Under the pieces are notes generated by a model, which saw only the letters and a list, made by a program, of their open reading frames with translations, did no database searches and was not told the origin of the DNA. Source: DATFML01 sp964571225 (lineage in GTDB: Bacteria; Pseudomonadota; Gammaproteobacteria; DATFLG01). From it: a stretch of DNA of 6,566 nucleotides. How positions within the stretch are numbered: position 1 is the stretch's first letter; every line of letters starts with the position of its first letter. Positions 1 through 5,119 of the stretch are shown in pieces. The position numbers and the translations under genes are program-made. Where the stretch lies: NCBI GenBank assembly GCA_964571225.1, contig CAZNBB010000170.1:1-6566 (forward strand). The letters run 5' to 3'.

Positions 1-1255
1 CATGCCCTGGCTCATGGGCACGGCCCTGGTCCACTCGTTGGCAATGACCGACAAGCGCGGCGCATTCAAGAACTGGACGGTGCTGCTCGCGCTATTCGCG
101 TTTTCGCTGAGCCTGTTGGGAACCTTTCTGGTGCGCTCCGGCGTGCTGGTGTCGGTGCATGCGTTCGCCACGGATCCGCGCCGCGGGATCTTCATCCTCT
201 CATTTCTTGCGGTGGTGATAGGCGCATCGCTTCTGCTCTACGCGTGGCGCGCGCCGCGGATCAAAGGCGGCGGCAACTTTGACGCCCTGTCGCGCGAGAC
301 GCTGCTGCTGATCAACAACGTTCTGCTAGTGGCGGCGTGCTTTACGGTCCTGCTTGGCACCTTGTACCCGCTGGTGCTGGAAGGTATGGCAGTAGGCAAG
401 ATTTCGGTGGGCCCCCCCTACTTCAACACGGTGTTCGTACCGCTCGCACTGCCGTTGGTATTCCTGGCCGGTGTCGGCGCGATCGCGCGCTGGAAGCGTC
501 AGGCCCTGCGGCCGTTGTTGCAGTCGCTTTGGCTACCCCTCGCCGCAGCGCTGGTGACCGGTAGCGCCTTCTCGATCTGGTACACAGGTACGGTGCACCC
601 GCTGGTGATCCTCGCGGTGGTGTTGGCGGTGTGGGCGCTGATCCTGCCCGCCCGCGATATGTGGCGCCACATCCGTCACAACCAGGCTGCCGGACGCCCG
701 TGGTTCCGCTTGCCGCGGCACTTCGTCGGCATGACGGTGGCCCACTTCGGCATTGGACTGTTTGTACTCGGTGTCACCCTGACAGGCACCAACAGCTTGG
801 AGAAGGACGTGCGGGTAAGGCCAGGCGACACCGTCAGTCTGGGCGGCTACACCTACAAGTTCGAGGACGTCCAACAGGTCAAAGGACCGAACTACACGGC
901 CACCCAGGCACGTGTACTGGTCTTTCACGATGGTCGGCAGGTGGCCGTGCTGCATCCGCAAAAGAGAGTCTATGTAGGTCAGCCCATGTCGACGACCGAA
1001 GCGGGTATACAGCCGGGACTGTTTCGCGACCTGTACGTATCGCTTGGCCAACCGCTGGCGGGCGGATCGTGGGCCATGCGAGTGTACTACAAGGCCATGG
1101 TGCGCTGGATATGGATGGGTGGCCTGTGCATGGCGCTGGGCGGACTGGTGGCGCTCACCGACCGACGCTACCGCCTCCGTGCACGGCAGGAAATCCTGCC
1201 GCGAGAACATCGCTTCGCGCAAGAAGCGTCAACCCCTGCACCTCGGGAGGCCTGA
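1..1255 (+). CDS. ccmF: Heme lyase subunit CcmF, C-terminal two thirds (5' end outside window)
   Basis: CcmF is the integral membrane heme lyase of System I cytochrome c maturation. It takes heme from holo-CcmE and joins it to reduced apocytochrome c in the periplasm. The reading frame is open at the left edge. The ATG at position 2 is an internal methionine (MPWL directly follows the tryptophan-rich WWD heme-handling domain in the family), so roughly 230 N-terminal residues are missing. Numbering from that Met, 417 residues are visible. Hydrophobic segments lie near 24-44, 62-82, 99-126, 141-163, 175-195, 198-216 and 240-263, with a last one near 367-386. A periplasmic domain spans about 264-365 and holds the conserved PMSTTEAGI and FRDLYVSLG motifs. 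His11 and His53 (SVHAFATDP) are 42 residues apart, matching E. coli H261 and H303 as I recall them. His248 (AHFG) fits the second transmembrane heme-ligand histidine. The gene is followed after 2 bases by ccmG. Confidence 0.96.
   Translation, partial: MPWLMGTALVHSLAMTDKRGAFKNWTVLLALFAFSLSLLGTFLVRSGVLVSVHAFATDPRRGIFILSFLAVVIGASLLLYAWRAPRIKGGGNFDALSRETLLLINNVLLVAACFTVLLGTLYPLVLEGMAVGKISVGPPYFNTVFVPLALPLVFLAGVGAIARWKRQALRPLLQSLWLPLAAALVTGSAFSIWYTGTVHPLVILAVVLAVWALILPARDMWRHIRHNQAAGRPWFRLPRHFVGMTVAHFGIGLFVLGVTLTGTNSLEKDVRVRPGDTVSLGGYTYKFEDVQQVKGPNYTATQARVLVFHDGRQVAVLHPQKRVYVGQPMSTTEAGIQPGLFRDLYVSLGQPLAGGSWAMRVYYKAMVRWIWMGGLCMALGGLVALTDRRYRLRARQEILPREHRFAQEASTPAPREA
1245..1250 (+). promoter_or_regulatory. 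Ribosome binding site for ccmG
   Basis: GGGAGG lies 7 bases before the GTG at 1258, inside the last codons of ccmF. It supports the GTG start over in-frame extensions far upstream that run through ccmF, and over the ATG inside the predicted membrane anchor near 1285. Confidence 0.7.
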
Positions 1256-1257
1256 TC

Positions 1258-1794
1258 GTGATTCGGTATCTGATCCCGTTCGGGATGTTTGCAGCGCTGG
1301 TTGCACTGCTGATAGTGGGACTGCACCATGACCCCCGACGCGTACCCTCTCCGTTGATCGGCAAGCCGGCCCCTCAATTCAGTCTTTCCGAGCTCAAGGA
1401 CCCGACGCACGTCCTGTCGCGCCGCGACCTGCTCGGCAAGGTCACGCTGGTCAACGTGTGGGCTTCTTGGTGCGTATCGTGCCGGGAAGAGGCCCCACTG
1501 CTCACCATGCTGGGCAAGAGCGGCGTCGTGCCGATCTACGGCTTGAACTACAAAGACAACCGGGCCCGGGCGATCCGCTGGCTGAAGGACTTCGGCGATC
1601 CCTATGTGGCAGATGCCTTCGACAAGGACGGCCGCACGGCGATCAATTGGGGGGTCTATGGCGTGCCGGAAACGTTCGTGGTCGATGCCAACGGCATCAT
1701 CCGCTACAAGCAGGTAGGACCGGTGACCGAATCGGCCCTGCAGGACAAGATCCTGCCGCTCGTGCGCAAGCTGCGCGAGGAGGACAGAGGATGA
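1258..1794 (+). CDS. ccmG: Thiol:disulfide interchange protein CcmG/DsbE
   Basis: CcmG is a membrane-anchored periplasmic thioredoxin-fold protein that helps keep the apocytochrome c heme-binding cysteines reduced for heme attachment. The 178-residue product matches the usual family length. Residues 2-22 form an N-terminal hydrophobic anchor, then comes the PLIGKPAPQFSL strand typical of AhpC/TSA-Redoxin folds. The active site is WCVSC (Cys72 and Cys75) after NVWAS, and the cis-proline loop GVPET is at 135-139. The active site is CVSC rather than the CPTC of E. coli CcmG. I take this as ordinary variation within the family. The start is GTG, chosen because a GGGAGG site precedes it at 7 bases and it begins the membrane anchor. 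It lies 2 bases after the ccmF stop, and its stop codon overlaps the ccmH start as ATGA, so it is translated as part of the ccm operon. Confidence 0.95.
   Translation: MIRYLIPFGMFAALVALLIVGLHHDPRRVPSPLIGKPAPQFSLSELKDPTHVLSRRDLLGKVTLVNVWASWCVSCREEAPLLTMLGKSGVVPIYGLNYKDNRARAIRWLKDFGDPYVADAFDKDGRTAINWGVYGVPETFVVDANGIIRYKQVGPVTESALQDKILPLVRKLREEDRG
1778..1783 (+). promoter_or_regulatory. Ribosome binding site for ccmH
   Basis: AGGAGG sits 7 bases upstream of the ATG at 1791, within the last codons of ccmG. This strong site fixes the ccmH start at 1791, where the ATG overlaps the ccmG TGA, and rules out a longer frame beginning near 1458. Confidence 0.75.
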
Positions 1795-2267
1795 GGTGGC
1801 ACGCCGCAGGGCTGGCGCTGGCACTGTTGTTCGGGCCCGCGGTACAGGCGGCGGGGACGGCGCAGCTCTCGTCGGGCTTCGCCAACCCGCAGGAAGATAT
1901 GCGCTATCACAGTCTTCTCAGGAACCTGCGCTGCCTAGTCTGCCAAAACGAATCACTGCAGGACTCCCAGGCCGATCTGGCCAAGGACCTGCGGCGCGTG
2001 GTGCGCGCCCAGATGCGCGCCGGAAAAAGCGACCGCGAGATCGTCCGGTATCTGGTGACGCGCTATGGTGACTACGTGCTGTACCGTCCGCCGTTCATGG
2101 GGGCCACCTACGTCCTGTGGGTCGGGCCTTTTGTGGTTCTGGCGGCGGGACTGCTCGTCCTGATGTTGGCACTACGCAGGCGGCGTCGCGCCCCGGAGGA
2201 GACACTCAACCAGGAACAGCGGCGCCGACTTTCCGAGTTCCTGGGACCGAACGAGGACCACTCCTAA
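1791..2267 (+). CDS. ccmH: Cytochrome c-type biogenesis protein CcmH (CcmL/CycL type)
   Basis: CcmH is a thiol oxidoreductase of the cytochrome c maturation machinery. It acts with CcmG on the apocytochrome CXXCH cysteines and associates with CcmF and CcmI. The product has 158 residues. Residues 1-20 look like a secretion signal ending in AVQA. The redox motif LRCLVCQNES has Cys48 and Cys51 and matches the family's LRCxxCQ signature. A helical bundle follows (DLRRVVRAQMRAGKSDREI, then RYGDYVLYRPPF). A single membrane segment spans about 107-128 and ends in an Arg-rich stop-transfer stretch. The short C-terminal tail faces the cytoplasm. This is the short form without a fused CcmI domain; the CcmI function is supplied by the next gene, whereas E. 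coli CcmH joins the two. The start overlaps the ccmG stop (ATGA) and the stop overlaps the ccmI start (TAATG). Confidence 0.95.
   Translation: MRWHAAGLALALLFGPAVQAAGTAQLSSGFANPQEDMRYHSLLRNLRCLVCQNESLQDSQADLAKDLRRVVRAQMRAGKSDREIVRYLVTRYGDYVLYRPPFMGATYVLWVGPFVVLAAGLLVLMLALRRRRRAPEETLNQEQRRRLSEFLGPNEDHS
2253..2257 (+). promoter_or_regulatory. Ribosome binding site for ccmI
   Basis: GAGGA lies 9 bases before the ATG at 2267, within the end of ccmH. Together with the TAATG stop/start overlap it supports starting ccmI at 2267 rather than at 2117, where the open frame begins inside ccmH. Confidence 0.55.
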
Positions 2268-3517
2268 TGATCGCGCTCCCGGTGATCTTCGCTGTCATGG
2301 TGCTGGTGGCCCTTGGCTTTGTGCTGCCCCCGCTGCTGGGACGCGGACGCACCCCCGGGCCGCCAAGGCGGCAGGTCAACCGCGCGCTGCACCGCAAACG
2401 GCTTGCGGAACTGCAGGCCGATCTCGCGGACGGGCTCCTGGACCCCGAACAGTTCGAATCGGCACGCGACGACCTGGAGCGGCAGTCTTTGCAAGCGCTT
2501 GAGGTCCCGGAGGCGGGGCAGCCCGGTCTAGGGCGGATCCGCCCCGGCTGGATGTCGGTGACGGTTGCCGTTGTCTTACCGCTGACGGCAGCCGGTATGT
2601 ACGGAGCTCTTGGCGGTTGGCCGCAGTTCTCTCGCGCCTCGCAGTCGCTGGCGGACCGAGGACCGGCAGCGGAGACCCGCGGGGCACCGGCGCGCGTACA
2701 CGACATGGTCGCGGGTCTTGCTGGGCGCCTTCAGCAGCATCCGGAGGACGTGCGCGGCTGGCGGATGCTCGGCCGCTCGTATCGGGTGCTGGGAAAGTTC
2801 GGCAAGGCCAGCGACGCCTATGCGCACGCCTACCAGCTTACCCACGGCAAGGATCCGGCCGTGACCGCAGACTATGCCGAGGTACTGGCGCTCGCGAACC
2901 ACCAACGATTCTCGGGCCGTGCGGACGAACTGCTGCAACATGCGCTGCAACTCAATCCCCGGCAACCGAAGGCGCTCTGGCTTGCCGGCTGGGCTGCGTA
3001 CCAACACGGAAGTTACCGTACTGCGGTAGCGCATTGGCAGGTGTTGGCCAATCAGGCCCCGCCGGGCAGCGACGTAGCGAAGATACTGGAGAGGCGGATT
3101 TCGGCGGCCGAGGCCCTGGCAAGGAACGCCTCGCCCGCCTCCGCCGGCAGCACACCGGCCGCCTCAACCGGCAAGCAGATCACCGTGCATGTTGCCCTGG
3201 CACCGGGTTTGACCCCGAAAGTTGCACCAAATGACACTGTGTTTATCTTTGCGCGTGCTGTCCACGGTCCGCCGATGCCCGTGGCGGCCGTACGCAGACA
3301 AGTAAAGGACCTGCCCCTCACCGTTGTACTGGGCGACGCCCAGGCGCTGCTGCCTAGCCGGAAGCTCTCGCAACAGTCCAAAGTCATGGTGGGCGCCCGC
3401 ATCTCTGTCAACGGTACGGCGATGCCGCAGAAGGGGGATCTGGAGGCGGGATACCGATCGGCGAAGCCCGGTACTTCCAATGTCGTACGGCTCACTGTCG
3501 ACCACGTCATACAATAG
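2267..3517 (+). CDS. ccmI: Cytochrome c maturation apocytochrome chaperone CcmI (CycH)
   Basis: CcmI holds apocytochrome c in the periplasm and presents it to the CcmF/CcmH heme ligation complex. The product has 416 residues. Membrane segments are at about 2-24 and 95-117. The cytoplasmic loop between them (about 25-94) is charged, with the QVNRALHRKRLAELQADLADG region typical of CcmI N-terminal domains. A periplasmic TPR region spans about 145-282; visible repeats include RGWRMLGRSYRVLGKFGKA and ALWLAGWAAYQHGSY. An Ala/Ser/Pro linker (about 283-303) leads to a C-terminal beta-rich domain (304-416) with conserved stretches VAPNDTVFIFARA and RRQVKDLPLTVVL. This arrangement is that of two-membrane-segment CcmI proteins in gammaproteobacteria such as Pseudomonas. 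The start overlaps the ccmH stop by one base. It is the last gene of the operon seen here; the sequence after its stop has no clear terminator. Confidence 0.94.
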   Translation: MIALPVIFAVMVLVALGFVLPPLLGRGRTPGPPRRQVNRALHRKRLAELQADLADGLLDPEQFESARDDLERQSLQALEVPEAGQPGLGRIRPGWMSVTVAVVLPLTAAGMYGALGGWPQFSRASQSLADRGPAAETRGAPARVHDMVAGLAGRLQQHPEDVRGWRMLGRSYRVLGKFGKASDAYAHAYQLTHGKDPAVTADYAEVLALANHQRFSGRADELLQHALQLNPRQPKALWLAGWAAYQHGSYRTAVAHWQVLANQAPPGSDVAKILERRISAAEALARNASPASAGSTPAASTGKQITVHVALAPGLTPKVAPNDTVFIFARAVHGPPMPVAAVRRQVKDLPLTVVLGDAQALLPSRKLSQQSKVMVGARISVNGTAMPQKGDLEAGYRSAKPGTSNVVRLTVDHVIQ

Positions 3518-4237
3518 ACCAGCAACAGGCTAGGCTGTCGTCGGGGGTCTCTGCTGCGGTTGAACATGCGGGCCGCCCACCGAAGCCGGAGCGCCAGCCT
3601 TCGCGTCCCCTGATTTGCATGAACGATCAGATTGAGGGTTCCCTGCAGGTCAACCGTATGAGTAAGCCGCTTGCGCGTTGTAGCAAAACGGTGGCAGGGA
3701 CGTTTGGGCCCTCCTTTCTGGGTTATTCCGCGGCGCCGGTAGAAAAGTCCCCCCGCCGCGGCGATATGTTCTATCGCTCAAGAAATAACAGGGAATCAAT
3801 TGGGATTGCGAGTAAGGGGCGGAATGCTAGACCGCGCGATGGGTATGTGGTCTCGAGGCGAGGGCTCGCCGCAGATGCCTTTGGCGTGGCGTATGGGCAA
3901 TAGTGTGCCGCGCGCTGACAACGTAGTTCGCCGCTGACGCGGTTGGGCTGGCGGCGTACAGCGGCCCCACCCCGATAATGGAGTCGGCATCGACATTCCA
4001 CCGTCCGGGATTGGGCACAGCTCAGTCGCTAGCCAACGAGTGCGTGCTGTCCGTTCATGGCCGGCAGCCGGTCCGTTGAGACCGTACTGAGGACGGTCCG
4101 TTCGCCCCGGCGTGCGGTCGTCGACCCTTTTGAGACAGTTGCGCAATTTCCGCGCACGACCGTTCACGCGTGCGGAGCGGACGCTGAGTGGGATGGATCG
4201 TCGGAATCGTTAGCGGGAGTGGAGACAACCGCCACGC
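3518..4237. other. Non-coding gap between convergent gene sets
   Basis: No gene is supported here. The longest open frames (a 94-codon one on + at 3619-3903 and a 123-codon one on - at 3796-4167) have no ribosome binding site, no recognisable motif and compositions expected from GC-rich non-coding DNA. The genes on both sides point inward, so both transcripts should end here, yet I find no GC-rich stem followed by a T-run on either strand. Short repeats are visible: an 8-base inverted repeat (3728-3735/3754-3761), a 6-base palindrome (3857-3862/3865-3870) and a 9-base direct repeat CGGTCCGTT (4069-4077 and 4094-4102). The gap is long for two convergent operons and may hold decayed genes, but I could not recognise any. 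Confidence 0.6.
3728..3761. repeat. GC-rich inverted repeat in the convergent gap
   Basis: CCGCGGCG at 3728-3735 is perfectly reverse-complementary to CGCCGCGG at 3754-3761, with 18 bases between. It could form a hairpin in RNA from either strand. Neither side has a T-run, so it is not a classical intrinsic terminator; it could be a 3' end-stabilising stem or a chance pairing of GC-rich sequence. Confidence 0.4.
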
Positions 4238-5119
4238 TCAGTGCTTGCCGACAAGGGGCGGGCTGGTGGGCGTCTGCTGCTTCTGGTACAGCTTCCAGAA
4301 CTCGGCCACCTGCTCGATGTTTTGCCAGGCAGGACTCTGGAACACGGCATCGTCGAACACCTTCGGCCATTGGGGCTCCTGGGGCCGCACCTGCTGGCGG
4401 ATCACGTGCAGGTCCTTAAAGCCATAGACGAAGTCGTCCTCTACCGTACCCTGCTCCACGTTATCAAAATCATGTTTACAGGGATCTTCACCCAGGAAGC
4501 GGTAGATGCCTTCAAGGGTTTTGGCAGGTTCACGGGTCAGCTGGTCGTATTCCACGAAGTGCATGTTGGGTAACCAGCCTCGAGTAACGGCATCGCGAAC
4601 CGCATTATAGGCACGACCCACGGGTTGGGCGTCGTCGATGAACAGCTCCAGCCTTCCCAGGGCCGTCTTGCACTTGATGGCGTTCTGACCCTCCAACGGC
4701 GGCATGCTGATGGCCGCGGTCTTCCGGTACAGGGACTCGAACGAGGCCAGCACATCGCGCATGTCCCGCACGCTCACCAGCACCTTGACCTTTTCCCTGC
4801 CCCCCACCAGCACCGCCGCCATTTCGAGGAACTCCGCCCAGTAGCGGTTCTTGTCGATGCACACGGGCTTGTCCACATGTCCGAAGTAGGCCTGGGCCAT
4901 GGCGTGCAGGACCTGGGTCTTGACCTGCTCGCTGGTCTTTCTGTCCATGGCCTGGATGGCGTCGTTGCGGTCCCAGTGGTTGCGCACCTGCACCAGCATG
5001 TCCAGGATCCCCGAGGTGGGCGTGACATGCAGGCGCGGGTGCTGCAGCAGGATGTTGGCCAGCAGCGTCGAGCCGCTGCGGGGCAGCCCTGCCAGGAAGT
5101 AGATGGGCTTGTCGCTCAT
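4238..5119 (-). CDS. PAPS-dependent sulfotransferase family protein
   Basis: This 293-residue protein belongs to the P-loop sulfotransferases, which move a sulfuryl group from PAPS to a hydroxyl or amine of a carbohydrate, tyrosine or small molecule. The 5'-phosphosulfate loop is GLPRSGSTLLANIL at residues 11-24, near the N-terminus as usual. The 3'-phosphate site is VRDMRDVLASF, with Arg118 and Ser126 eight residues apart, the spacing known from characterised sulfotransferases. There is no signal peptide or membrane segment, so it should be cytoplasmic. The loop sequence resembles the Sulfotransfer_3 group, which includes bacterial protein-tyrosine sulfotransferases, but the acceptor cannot be read from sequence. 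Its ATG overlaps the stop of the PEP-CTERM gene upstream as ATGA. No good Shine-Dalgarno precedes it, so its translation probably depends on termination-reinitiation at that stop. The coupling suggests a role in modifying the surface protein or surface polysaccharide. Confidence 0.88.
   Translation of the reverse strand: MSDKPIYFLAGLPRSGSTLLANILLQHPRLHVTPTSGILDMLVQVRNHWDRNDAIQAMDRKTSEQVKTQVLHAMAQAYFGHVDKPVCIDKNRYWAEFLEMAAVLVGGREKVKVLVSVRDMRDVLASFESLYRKTAAISMPPLEGQNAIKCKTALGRLELFIDDAQPVGRAYNAVRDAVTRGWLPNMHFVEYDQLTREPAKTLEGIYRFLGEDPCKHDFDNVEQGTVEDDFVYGFKDLHVIRQQVRPQEPQWPKVFDDAVFQSPAWQNIEQVAEFWKLYQKQQTPTSPPLVGKH

Noticed and set aside
411..418. Run of seven C in ccmF, a possible frameshift or slippage site.
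   Set aside because: The frame is intact through it and encodes the conserved VGPPYF stretch, so no disruption is seen.
631..1257. In-frame upstream extension of ccmG through ccmF.
   Set aside because: The extension is the shadow of ccmF in another frame; the GTG at 1258 has a proper ribosome binding site and starts the membrane anchor.
2451..2461. AGTTCGAATCG resembles the T-loop of a tRNA.
   Set aside because: It lies in frame inside ccmI (encoding Gln-Phe-Glu-Ser), and no acceptor stem or anticodon arm surrounds it.
3516..3550. Imperfect hairpin just after ccmI: AGACC pairs with GGTCT and ACAG with CTGT inside it, overlapping the stop codon.
   Set aside because: The stems are short (5 and 4 bases) and separated by an unequal internal loop, and no T-run follows, so a terminator call is not supported.
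3727..3755. The reverse strand reads CTTTTCTACCGGCG, which recalls sequence found near the ends of some IS21-type elements.
   Set aside because: The similarity is short and from memory; there is no istA or istB coding sequence, no paired terminal repeats and no target duplication.
3619..3903. 94-codon open frame on the + strand in the gap.
   Set aside because: No Shine-Dalgarno before its ATG, no recognisable motif or domain, and open frames of this length are common by chance in GC-rich DNA.
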